This document shows positions 15,940-23,617 of a stretch of 39,855 nt of DNA, piece after piece. Position 1 is the stretch's first letter. Every line of letters starts with the position of its first letter. Below the pieces are notes generated by a model. It had not been told where the DNA came from, ran no database searches, and saw nothing but the letters and a program-made list of their open reading frames with translations. The stretch covers positions 1 to 39,855 of the forward strand of contig JAUVXF010000025.1 of NCBI GenBank assembly GCA_030603695.1, written 5' to 3'. The stretch comes from Natronohydrobacter sp. (GTDB lineage Bacteria; Pseudomonadota; Alphaproteobacteria; Rhodobacterales; Rhodobacteraceae). The position numbers and the translations under genes are program-made.

Positions 15940-16788
15940 TTAGCTGAGGGTGCGGGAGGTGTTTGGCCCGGCTGTGCTGGCTTTGCGGTAGCTGGAGGGC
16001 GGCTGCCCGATATGCTGGGTAAAGGCGCGTGAGAAATAGCCCGGTGTGGAAAAGCCCAGATTGCGCGCGATATCCTGCACGGGAATTCTGGTGTCTTGCA
16101 GCAGGCGGCGGGCCTCGTACAGGCGGCGTTCCTGCATCAGCGCAAGGGCCGTGCGCCCACAACTGGCGCGACAGGCGCGCGTGAGGTGGGTGGGGGTGAC
16201 GCCCAAGGCGGTGGCGTAATCGGTGACATTGAGGGAAGAGCCGAATTCGCGTTCCAGCAGGGTGGCATAGCGCGCGGTAAGCCGTTCATTTGCGTTGAGA
16301 ACAGGGGTGGTGCGGGCGCTGTCATCGGCGCGCTCGGAGCGGTGGCGTTCCAGCCAGATGGCCAAAAGGCCCAGTTGCAGATAGGCGGCTTTTTCAGATT
16401 TGGCGCGCGGGCTGTCAATCTCGCGCTGCACGCAATCCACCAGATGCGAGACTTCGGCATGTTGCACGGCATCGCGCAGCCGCAGGTGCAAGGGCTGATC
16501 GGGCAATTCCAGCCCGTGGCGCGTGCCAAAATAGATGGCGCTGCCCTGCACGCGGGTCATGGCCTGTAGCCCGTAGAGCGTGCCTGCCGGGATGAAGATG
16601 GCGTTATGGGGGTGAAAGCCGCGCGTGCTGCCGCCCAGATTGATGCGCCCTTGCCCGTGGGTGAACCACAAAAGCAACGGCTCGCGCAGGGCGCGCATGG
16701 TTTCCAACTGCCATTTCGGCGCCGCAGCCAGTTTGCTGATGGGCACAATGCGCAGGCGTGTTGGCGCGTCGGGTATTGTCTTCATCAT
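15940..16788 (-). CDS. AraC-family transcriptional regulator
   Basis: The protein has 282 residues. The N-terminal half is a cupin-like sensor (GQGRINLGGSTRGFHPHNAI and IFIPAGTLYGLQ). The C-terminal about 100 residues hold the two helix-turn-helix units of the AraC family: the first around LNVTDYATALGVTPTHLTRAC, the second at IPVQDIARNLGFSTPGYFSRAF, ending with GQPPSSYR. The start ATG is preceded by GGGGGGA. The ligand and targets are unknown. The upstream 121-base gap contains a direct repeat and a hairpin, which may be its own operator. Its C-terminal codons run up to the last unit of the palindrome array. Confidence 0.9.
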   Translation of the reverse strand: MMKTIPDAPTRLRIVPISKLAAAPKWQLETMRALREPLLLWFTHGQGRINLGGSTRGFHPHNAIFIPAGTLYGLQAMTRVQGSAIYFGTRHGLELPDQPLHLRLRDAVQHAEVSHLVDCVQREIDSPRAKSEKAAYLQLGLLAIWLERHRSERADDSARTTPVLNANERLTARYATLLEREFGSSLNVTDYATALGVTPTHLTRACRASCGRTALALMQERRLYEARRLLQDTRIPVQDIARNLGFSTPGYFSRAFTQHIGQPPSSYRKASTAGPNTSRTLS

Positions 16789-16808
16789 TCATCATCCCCC
16801 CGGATAAG

Positions 16809-16866
16809 CTGCGAGATTACGGCCTGTGCCTGCCGGGAAAAGCAAATTCCCGGTTTCTGCGAGATT
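16809..16866 (-). promoter_or_regulatory. Candidate operator region of the AraC-type gene
   Basis: The 10-mer CTGCGAGATT occurs twice in direct orientation (16809-16818 and 16857-16866), each followed within three bases by GGCC. Between them is a 7-base-pair inverted repeat, CCGGGAA (16833-16839) with TTCCCGG (16847-16853). AraC-family proteins typically bind direct repeats near their own gene, but a role here is inference. The hairpin could instead end the upstream miaA transcript. Confidence 0.45.
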
Positions 16867-16909
16867 GAGGGCCGGGATAGACAGGAAGCGTTGCAATTTG
16901 GTGACTCTG

Positions 16910-17818
16910 TCACAAAAGCGCTTGCCATGTGCCCATGCGGTTGCGCAGCCATGTGCGCTGGCGCTTGGCATATTGGCGCGTGGCAAGTGTTGCGTCTGCC
17001 ACGGCCTGAGACAGCGATATATGGCCTTGCAGATGGGCAATCAGCTCTGCCGCGCCGATGGCGCGCGCCCATGGGGCGCGGGGTTGCCAATGGGGCAGGG
17101 CGGCGCTTGCCTCTGCCAGCGCACCTTGGGCCATCATGCTTGCAAAACGCGAATCGATTCGCGAATTCAGCCAATCCACCTGCGGGCGCAGCACAAAAGG
17201 GGTGGTGCGCGACAGGGGCAAAACCGGGGGCGGGGTGTGCGCCTGCCAGTCTGCCAGCCCTTTGCCCGTGGCGCGCAGCACTTCCCATGCGCGCTGCACG
17301 CGGGCGGGATTGGCAAGATCGATCTGCGCGCGGGTGGCGCTGTCGAGGTCGCTTGCCAAAGCCTCTGCGCCCGATTGCCTCAGGCGTTGGTCGGCCTCTG
17401 TGCGGATTTCGGGCGGGATGGGCGGGATTTCCACCAACCCTTCGGTGAGGGCGCGAAAATACAGCCCTGTGCCGCCCACGATGACCGGGTTTTCATGTGT
17501 GGCCAGCAGGGCCGCCACGGCGCGCAGCCAATGGCCCACAGACCAAGGCTGATCGCGCCCGACACAGCCGTAAAGATAATGCGCCACCCCCCCCATTTCC
17601 GCCACGCTGGGCCGGGCCGAGAGGATTTGCCACATATCATAGACTTGCAGCGCATCGGCATTGACGATCACGCGGCCCTGATCTTGCGCCAGTGCCAAAG
17701 CCAGCGCGGATTTGCCGCTGGCCGTGGGGCCAGCCAGCAGCACCGGGCGATCGGGCGCAGGCGGATTTGCGCGCAGCTGCGCAAGCGCCGTGCCAAGCGG
17801 GTCTGGGTTTTTGGACAT
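16910..17818 (-). CDS. miaA: tRNA dimethylallyltransferase
   Basis: MiaA transfers a dimethylallyl group from DMAPP to A37 of tRNAs that read codons starting with U. The 302-residue protein has the P-loop GPTASGKS (residues 30-37), the [19 protein letters not shown] segment (Asp general base and tRNA contact), YLYG, the [11 protein letters not shown] motif, and the RAIGAAEL segment near the C-terminus. Length is normal. It is divergent from pyrH, with 134 bases between the starts. The AraC-type gene lies 121 bases downstream on the same strand. Confidence 0.96.
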   Translation of the reverse strand: MSKNPDPLGTALAQLRANPPAPDRPVLLAGPTASGKSALALALAQDQGRVIVNADALQVYDMWQILSARPSVAEMGGVAHYLYGCVGRDQPWSVGHWLRAVAALLATHENPVIVGGTGLYFRALTEGLVEIPPIPPEIRTEADQRLRQSGAEALASDLDSATRAQIDLANPARVQRAWEVLRATGKGLADWQAHTPPPVLPLSRTTPFVLRPQVDWLNSRIDSRFASMMAQGALAEASAALPHWQPRAPWARAIGAAELIAHLQGHISLSQAVADATLATRQYAKRQRTWLRNRMGTWQALL

Positions 17819-17952
17819 GGGGCCATGCTTTCAGATTGAACCTGCCCGCGTTTTCCGACATTTTGCCGCCCAAAGGAAGCGCGCGGTTGCAGATTGCGCC
17901 CGCGTGCGGTGCTGGCGCACCTGTATTTGCCATTGGCCCGAAGGAAAACACC

Positions 17953-18681
17953 ATGCCCGATACCCCCATCCCCGCCGCCTATGACCGCATCATGCTGAAA
18001 ATTTCGGGAGAGGCGCTGATGGGGGATCAGGGCTTTGGGCTGCATCCGCCCACAGTGCAGCGCATCGCCCGCGAGGTGAAATCGGTGCATGACATGGGCG
18101 TAGAGATTTGCATGGTCATCGGGGGCGGCAATATCTTTCGTGGGTTGCAGGGGTCTGCCCAAGGGATGGAACGCACGCAGGCCGATTACATGGGCATGCT
18201 GGCCACAGTGATGAATGCGCTGGCCATGCAAACCGCGCTGGAGGAATTGGGCGTGTTCACCCGCGTGATCAGCGCCATTCCGATGGATCAGGTCTGCGAG
18301 CCGTATATCCGCCGCCGCGCCGTGCGCCATCTGGAGAAAAAGCGCGTTTGCATTTTCGCTGCCGGAACTGGCAACCCCTATTTTACCACAGATACCGCGG
18401 CGGCGCTGCGGGCCTCTGAGATGGCCTGTGATGCGATTTTCATGGGCAAGCAGGTGGACGGGATTTATGACAGCGACCCCAAGCATAACCCCGATGCCCG
18501 CCGTTTTGACAATATCAGCTATGATGAAGTGCTGCGCGAGAATCTGAAAGTTATGGATGCCTCTGCAATTGCGCTGTGCCGCGATAACAAAATGCCGCTG
18601 ATTGTCTTTTCGCTGGATGAACCGGGCGGATTTAGCGGTATTTTGCGCGGCGAGGGCACTTATACGCGCGTGCATCCCTAA
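17953..18681 (+). CDS. pyrH: UMP kinase
   Basis: This enzyme phosphorylates UMP to UDP in pyrimidine synthesis and acts as a hexamer. The 242-residue protein starts [20 protein letters not shown]. It shows the amino-acid-kinase features [18 protein letters not shown], the TADYMGM-like region [14 protein letters not shown], and [17 protein letters not shown] followed by [11 protein letters not shown]. The frame is open well upstream, but the ATG at 17953, with AAGGAAA six bases ahead, gives the known N-terminus. It opens the long envelope cluster: pyrH-frr-uppS is conserved in most bacteria. A weak TTGAAC at 17836 might be part of its promoter. Confidence 0.96.
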   Translation: MPDTPIPAAYDRIMLKISGEALMGDQGFGLHPPTVQRIAREVKSVHDMGVEICMVIGGGNIFRGLQGSAQGMERTQADYMGMLATVMNALAMQTALEELGVFTRVISAIPMDQVCEPYIRRRAVRHLEKKRVCIFAAGTGNPYFTTDTAAALRASEMACDAIFMGKQVDGIYDSDPKHNPDARRFDNISYDEVLRENLKVMDASAIALCRDNKMPLIVFSLDEPGGFSGILRGEGTYTRVHP

Positions 18682-18772
18682 GCTTTTGCGCTTAACGCTT
18701 ATCAAATCGTCACGCGCAGGCTAAAACGCGACACCTTTGGCAGATTCTGCCCAAATATGAGGAAAACACCCC

Positions 18773-19336
18773 ATGTCAGATGATATCGAGATTGATCTGG
18801 ACGACCTCAAGCGGCGCATGGATGGCGCTATGGCGGCGCTTAAGACCGAATTCGCCTCTCTGCGCACGGGCCGCGCCTCTGCGTCCATGCTGGATCCGAT
18901 CATGGTAGAGGCTTACGGCCAAGCGACCCCCATCAACCAGCTGGGCACCGTGAACGTGCCAGAGCCGCGCATGGTGACGCTGAATGTCTGGGATAAATCC
19001 ATGGTTGGCAAAGTGGAAAAAGCCATTCGGGAATCCGGCCTTGGGATCAATCCGCAGCTGAATGGCACCATCATCATGCTGCCGATCCCGGAATTGAACG
19101 AGGAACGCCGCCGCGATCTGACGCGGGTGGCCGCGCAATATGCCGAGCATGCGCGCGTGGCCGTGCGCAACCTGCGCCGCGATGGGATGGATCAGATCAA
19201 GAAAGCCAAGGCCGCCGGCATGTCCGAGGATGAGCAGAAACTCTGGTCGGAAGAGATACAGGAACTGACCAACACCTATATCGGCAAGGTGGACAAGGCG
19301 CTGGAGAGCAAGCAAGAAGAGATCATGCAGGTCTGA
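18773..19336 (+). CDS. frr: Ribosome recycling factor
   Basis: RRF splits the post-termination ribosome together with EF-G. The 187-residue protein has the long-helix bundle sequence and the signatures [20 protein letters not shown] (domain II junction), [15 protein letters not shown] and [20 protein letters not shown]. The start at 18773 follows GAGGAAAACACCCC. It lies 91 bases after pyrH, in the standard pyrH-frr-uppS order. Confidence 0.97.
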   Translation: MSDDIEIDLDDLKRRMDGAMAALKTEFASLRTGRASASMLDPIMVEAYGQATPINQLGTVNVPEPRMVTLNVWDKSMVGKVEKAIRESGLGINPQLNGTIIMLPIPELNEERRRDLTRVAAQYAEHARVAVRNLRRDGMDQIKKAKAAGMSEDEQKLWSEEIQELTNTYIGKVDKALESKQEEIMQV

Positions 19337-19358
19337 GGCTTGCGGCGGAGGGATAGCG

Positions 19359-20096
19359 ATGCGCGCAGATAAGCCCGGCCCTTGCGGTGTGCCTGCCCTT
19401 GGCCTGCATGTTGCTGTCATCATGGATGGCAATGGGCGCTGGGCATCCAACCGGGGCTGGCCACGGCTGGTGGGCCATCGCAAGGGCGCAGAGCGCGTGC
19501 GCGAATTGGTGGCCGCCTGCCCTGATCTGGGCATTCGCTATCTGACGCTTTACGCCTTTTCCACAGAAAACTGGAAGCGCAGCACCGAAGAGGTGATGGG
19601 CCTGATGTCGCTTTTTGCGCGCTATATCAAGCGCGAGGCGGCGCGCATGAACCGCGAGGGCGTGCGGATGCGCGTGATCGGGGATCGCACGCGGCTGGAC
19701 GCCAAGCTGAGCGGGTTGATTGACTGGATCGAGCACGAAACCGCAGGCAATGACCGCGTGCATCTGACTGTGGCCATGAATTACGGGGGCCGCAACGAGA
19801 TTGCCCGCGCCACTGCCGCGATTGCGCGCGATGTGGCGGCAGGCAAGATCGGGGCTGAAGAGATTTCGGATGTGCTGGTCTCGCGCTATCTGGATACGGG
19901 GTTTCTGCCTGATCCTGATCTGGTGGTGCGCACATCGGGCGAAACGCGGGTTTCCAATTTCCTGCTGTGGCAGGCGGCCTATTCCGAATATGTGTTTACG
20001 CCTGTGCTATGGCCCGATTTCACGCCCCAGACGATGCGCACCATTCTGGAGGCTTTTGCCGCGCGAGAGCGCCGCTTTGGCGGGGTGATGGCATGA
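19359..20096 (+). CDS. uppS: Undecaprenyl diphosphate synthase (cis-prenyltransferase)
   Basis: UppS makes the C55 carrier lipid precursor for peptidoglycan and O-antigen from farnesyl diphosphate and eight IPP. The 245-residue protein has the catalytic D23 in VIMDGNGRWA, the FSTENWKRS motif, and the C-terminal PDPDLVVRTSGETRVSNFLLWQ with E in YSEYVF, all diagnostic of cis-prenyltransferases. The ribosome site GGAGGG is six bases before the ATG. The stop overlaps the cdsA start by four bases (ATGA), so translation is coupled. Confidence 0.96.
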   Translation: MRADKPGPCGVPALGLHVAVIMDGNGRWASNRGWPRLVGHRKGAERVRELVAACPDLGIRYLTLYAFSTENWKRSTEEVMGLMSLFARYIKREAARMNREGVRMRVIGDRTRLDAKLSGLIDWIEHETAGNDRVHLTVAMNYGGRNEIARATAAIARDVAAGKIGAEEISDVLVSRYLDTGFLPDPDLVVRTSGETRVSNFLLWQAAYSEYVFTPVLWPDFTPQTMRTILEAFAARERRFGGVMA

Positions 20097-20896
20097 GCGG
20101 GCTGGGCGGCAGTTTTGGCGATCTGCGCGCGCGGGCTGCCTCTGGCGTGGCCATGGCCGCGCTGGGCATTGGCGCGGTCTGGGCGGGGGGGCTGTGGTTC
20201 ACGCTGCTGGTTTGCACGCTCTGCGGCGCGATGGTCTGGGAATTGACGCGCATTCTGGATGCGGGCGCGCCGTTTGGCAAGGCCGAGGCGGCGGGCATGA
20301 CAGCGGCGGTGGCGCTGGCGGTGTTCTGGATACAGCTTGCGGGCCTGTGGCTGCTGGGCGCGCTGGTTTTGACGGTTGCGCTGCTGGCATGGCGCTTTCC
20401 CAAGGATCGCGCGCTGGCTGTGGGCTATCTGGGGCTGATCCTGTTTGCCGGGTTGGGGCTGATTGCGCTGCGGCAGGTCTATGGCTGGGACTGGGTGTTA
20501 TGGCTGGTGCTGGTGGTGATCGGGTCTGACGTGGCGGGGTATTTCGCCGGGCGCATGATGGGCGGGCCAAAGCTGTGGCCGCGTGTAAGCCCCAAGAAAA
20601 CATGGTCGGGCACTGTGGCGGGCTGGGTGTTGGCGGGGCTGATTGGTGCGGGGTTCATGGGGGTTTTGGAGGCGGGCGCGGGGCTGGTTCTGGCCTCTGT
20701 TCTGGTGGCGATGGCCGGGCAGGCGGGCGATATTGCCGAAAGCGCCATCAAGCGCCATGCAGGGGTGAAGGACAGTTCCAACCTTATCCCCGGCCATGGC
20801 GGGGTTATGGACAGGTTTGATGCCATGATCGCGGCGGCGCTGATGGTGTTTGTGCTGGTGGAAACCGGCATGATTTCGGCGCTGATTGGCCGGTAG
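20093..20896 (+). CDS. cdsA: Phosphatidate cytidylyltransferase (CDP-diglyceride synthase)
   Basis: This integral inner-membrane enzyme makes CDP-diacylglycerol, the branch point of phospholipid synthesis. The 267-residue protein, starting MSGLGGSFGDLRARAASGVA, has several hydrophobic helices and the CdsA signature in its C-terminal third: SPKKTWSGTVAGW, then AESAIKRHAGVKDSSNLIPG and HGGVMDRFDA. The frame is open further upstream inside uppS, but the ATG overlapping the uppS stop is the usual start in this operon. The chain is slightly shorter than the E. coli enzyme, normal for alphaproteobacteria. Confidence 0.95.
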   Translation: MSGLGGSFGDLRARAASGVAMAALGIGAVWAGGLWFTLLVCTLCGAMVWELTRILDAGAPFGKAEAAGMTAAVALAVFWIQLAGLWLLGALVLTVALLAWRFPKDRALAVGYLGLILFAGLGLIALRQVYGWDWVLWLVLVVIGSDVAGYFAGRMMGGPKLWPRVSPKKTWSGTVAGWVLAGLIGAGFMGVLEAGAGLVLASVLVAMAGQAGDIAESAIKRHAGVKDSSNLIPGHGGVMDRFDAMIAAALMVFVLVETGMISALIGR

Positions 20897-20906
20897 GGGG
20901 CAGGCC

Positions 20907-22070
20907 ATGCGGGTTTCAGTTTTTGGGGCGACAGGCTCTATCGGGGAAAGCACGTTTGATCTGCTTGCGCGGCGCGCAGATATTCAGGCGGTGGCGCTGA
21001 CAGGGGGGCGCAATGTGGCGCGGCTGGCCGCGCAGGCGCGCGCGCTGCGCGCCGAAATTGCCGTTACCGCGCATGAGGACTGTTATGGGCCCCTGAAAGA
21101 GGCGCTGGCTGGCAGCGGGATAGAGGTTGCTGCGGGAACCGGCGCGCTGATAGAGGCGGCCTCGCGCCCGGCTGATTGGGTGATGTCGGCGATTGTGGGC
21201 GCGGCCGGGCTGGCGCCGGGATTTCGCGCGCTGGCGCAAGGCGCAACACTGGCGCTGGCCAACAAGGAATCGCTTGTCACCGCAGGGCCGCTCTTGATGG
21301 CCGAGGCCGCGCGCCACGGCGCGCGCATTCTGCCTGTGGACAGCGAACATTCGGCGGTGTTTCAGGCGCTGGTGGGTGAAGATATCGCGCAGGTGGAGCG
21401 GGTGATCATCACGGCCTCTGGCGGGCCGTTCCGGGAGTGGAGCAAGGCGCGGCTGGCGCAAGCCACGCTGGCGCAGGCGATGACCCACCCCAATTGGGCG
21501 ATGGGCCAGCGCATTACGATAGATTCCGCAAGCCTGTTTAACAAAGCGCTGGAACTGATTGAAACGCGAGAATATTTCGGTTTTGCGCCCAGCCAGATAG
21601 AGGCGGTTGTCCACCCGCAATCCATTATTCATGCGCTGGTGGGGTTTCGCGATGGGGCGCTGATGGCGCATATGGGGCCGCCGGATATGCGCCATGCCAT
21701 CGGCTATGCGCTGAACTGGCCCGAACGGGCGGAACTGCCTGTGGCGCGGCTGGATCTGGCGCAGATTGCCACGCTGAGTTTCGAGGCCCCAGACCCAGAC
21801 CGCTTTCCCGCGCTGCGCCTTGCGCGCGAGGTGATGGAGATGCGCGGCCATGCGGGCGCGGCCTTTAACGCGGCCAAGGAAATCGCGCTGGATGCCTTTA
21901 TCGGCGGGCAGATCGGTTTTCTGGGCATGGCAGAGCTGGTAGAGCGCACTGTTGACAGTCTTTTGTCTGATAGCTGGTTGAAAGAGCCTGTCACAGCGCT
22001 TGAAACTGTCGAGGCCATGGATCACATGGCACGGATACGCGCGCAAGCGCTGGTCGGGCAGATGGGCTAG
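20907..22070 (+). CDS. dxr: 1-deoxy-D-xylulose 5-phosphate reductoisomerase
   Basis: Dxr performs the first committed step of the MEP isoprenoid pathway, DXP to MEP with NADPH. The 387-residue protein has the Rossmann motif FGATGSIGESTFDLL, ALANKESLVTAG, the metal and substrate residues in LPVDSEHSAVFQ, SGGPFREW (fosmidomycin-sensitive loop region) and NWAMGQRITIDSASLFNKAL followed by ELIE. The start ATG at 20907 has AGGGGG upstream; a TTG further up in the cdsA end is less likely. It lies 10 bases after cdsA. It shares this operon with UppS, which consumes isoprenoid. Confidence 0.97.
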   Translation: MRVSVFGATGSIGESTFDLLARRADIQAVALTGGRNVARLAAQARALRAEIAVTAHEDCYGPLKEALAGSGIEVAAGTGALIEAASRPADWVMSAIVGAAGLAPGFRALAQGATLALANKESLVTAGPLLMAEAARHGARILPVDSEHSAVFQALVGEDIAQVERVIITASGGPFREWSKARLAQATLAQAMTHPNWAMGQRITIDSASLFNKALELIETREYFGFAPSQIEAVVHPQSIIHALVGFRDGALMAHMGPPDMRHAIGYALNWPERAELPVARLDLAQIATLSFEAPDPDRFPALRLAREVMEMRGHAGAAFNAAKEIALDAFIGGQIGFLGMAELVERTVDSLLSDSWLKEPVTALETVEAMDHMARIRAQALVGQMG

Positions 22071-22097
22071 GCCCGGCTGCGCGCGAATACAGGGGAC

Positions 22098-23441
22098 ATG
22101 GGTTTGGATCTGATCGGGTTGCTGCCGGGCTTTGGCAATTTCTTTTACACGCTTGCCGCGTTTGTCGTGGTGCTGTCCATCATCGTGGCGGTGCATGAAT
22201 ACGGGCATTACATTGTGGGGCGGTGGTCTGGCATTGATGCGGATGTGTTTTCCATAGGGTTTGGCCCGGTGCTGCTGAAAGGCACGGACAAGCGCGGCAC
22301 TGTCTGGCAGATCGCGGCTGTGCCTTTGGGCGGCTATGTGAAATTTGCAGGCGATAGCGGCGCGACCTCTGGCAAGGATGGCGATGCGATGGCGCAGATG
22401 GATGCGACCGCGCGGCGGCGCACCATGCATGGCGCGCCCTTATGGGCGCGCGCGGCCACAGTTGCGGCGGGGCCTGTGTTCAATTTCATCTTTGCCTTTG
22501 CCGTTTTTGCCGCGCTGATCATGTATGAAGGCGTGGCGATTGACGAGCCTGTGGTGGGCGAGATCACAGCCTTGCCCGCCCAGCCCTTTGAACTGGCGCG
22601 CGGCGATCGGATTTTGGCCGTAGAGGGCATACCCACGGAAACGCTGGCCGATTTTCTGCGCAGCGCAGAGCAGATGCCCGCGCAATCGGTGTTGCGCTAC
22701 ACTGTCGAGCGCGAGGGCCGGGTGCTGGATGTGACAGGCCCGCACCCCCAGCCCCCGCTTGCGGGGTCGGTGGCGCTGCAATCTGCCGCGCGCGCGGCGC
22801 AGATGCAGACAGGCGATGTGATTACCGCGATAAACGGCACCGAGATTGCCACATTCGGGGAGTTGCGCGAGATGGTCGCGGCCTCTGGCGGCGCGGCGCT
22901 GGAATTGCAGGTCTGGCGCGCAGGGCAGATGCTGGAGCTGACGCTTATCCCCAAAAGCACCGATTTGCCGCTGGCCGAGGGCGGGTTTGAGACGCGCTAT
23001 CTAATCGGGCTGACATCGGGCGCGGTGTTTGACTACGGCATGCGCAATCCGGGGCTGGCAGAGGCCGCAGGCATTGCGGCCACGCAGGTCTGGCGGGTGA
23101 TCCGCACCTCTGTAGAGGGGTTGTATTACATGATCCTTGGCCAGATCAGCACCTGCAACCTGTCCAGCCCGATCGGGATTGCCGAGGCTTCCGTCGCGAA
23201 GGCCAATGATGGCTTGGTGGAATTCATCTGGTTCATTGGCGTCTTGTCTGTGGCAATCGGGTTTTTGAACCTGTTTCCCATTCCGCCGCTGGATGGGGGC
23301 CATCTGGTGTTTCATGCCTATGAAGCGGTCATGGGCCGCCCAGCAGGGGACAGGGCGATGCAAATCCTGATTACCATCGGGCTTGCGCTGGTGCTGACAC
23401 TGTTTGCCTTTGCGCTGTTCAATGATCTGACCTGCCCCTGA
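22098..23441 (+). CDS. rseP: RseP-type site-2 membrane metalloprotease
   Basis: This intramembrane zinc protease cleaves anti-sigma factors and signal-peptide remnants in the inner membrane. The 447-residue protein has the zinc motif HEYGH (residues 33-37) in its first transmembrane helix, a PDZ domain in the periplasmic loop (about residues 170-290, with GDVITAINGTEI), and the third metal ligand in NLFPIPPLDGGHLVFH near the C-terminus, followed by a last helix. In Rhodobacterales it sits between dxr and bamA, as here. A terminator-like hairpin follows 47 bases after its stop. Confidence 0.96.
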   Translation: MGLDLIGLLPGFGNFFYTLAAFVVVLSIIVAVHEYGHYIVGRWSGIDADVFSIGFGPVLLKGTDKRGTVWQIAAVPLGGYVKFAGDSGATSGKDGDAMAQMDATARRRTMHGAPLWARAATVAAGPVFNFIFAFAVFAALIMYEGVAIDEPVVGEITALPAQPFELARGDRILAVEGIPTETLADFLRSAEQMPAQSVLRYTVEREGRVLDVTGPHPQPPLAGSVALQSAARAAQMQTGDVITAINGTEIATFGELREMVAASGGAALELQVWRAGQMLELTLIPKSTDLPLAEGGFETRYLIGLTSGAVFDYGMRNPGLAEAAGIAATQVWRVIRTSVEGLYYMILGQISTCNLSSPIGIAEASVAKANDGLVEFIWFIGVLSVAIGFLNLFPIPPLDGGHLVFHAYEAVMGRPAGDRAMQILITIGLALVLTLFAFALFNDLTCP

Positions 23442-23488
23442 TTTGGGGCCGGGCACAGGCGCTCTTTCGGGTGTGGCGGTGCGGCTGC

Positions 23489-23514
23489 GCGCAAAAGAGC
23501 GTTTTTGCGCTTTT
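23489..23514 (+). terminator. Terminator-like hairpin between rseP and bamA
   Basis: GCGCAAAA (23489-23496) pairs perfectly with TTTTGCGC (23503-23510) across a six-base loop, and TTTT follows. This has the shape of a Rho-independent terminator or attenuator inside the envelope gene cluster. Confidence 0.65.
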
Positions 23515-23553
23515 GATATAAGGTGCAAAGCAACACTGCCAGCGCCGATTGCT

Positions 23554-23582
23554 TTGACAAGGCGGCCCCGAACCGATAGTCA
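23554..23582 (+). promoter_or_regulatory. Candidate bamA promoter
   Basis: A perfect -35 hexamer TTGACA (23554-23559) lies downstream of the terminator-like hairpin. Possible -10 elements are GATAGT (15-base spacer) or TAGTCA (17-base spacer), both weak. It lies 35-60 bases before the bamA ATG. The assignment rests mainly on the -35 match and its position. Confidence 0.4.
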
Positions 23583-23617
23583 GGAATTCATAAAAAAGCG
23601 GTAATACGGGGCCTGAC

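Noticed and set aside
14790-16162. Several open frames of 200-350 codons on both strands over the palindrome array (PPPARAG and PRARG peptides)
   Set aside because: The 61-base period is not a multiple of three and frames are open on both strands at once, as expected of GC-rich repeats without coding function.
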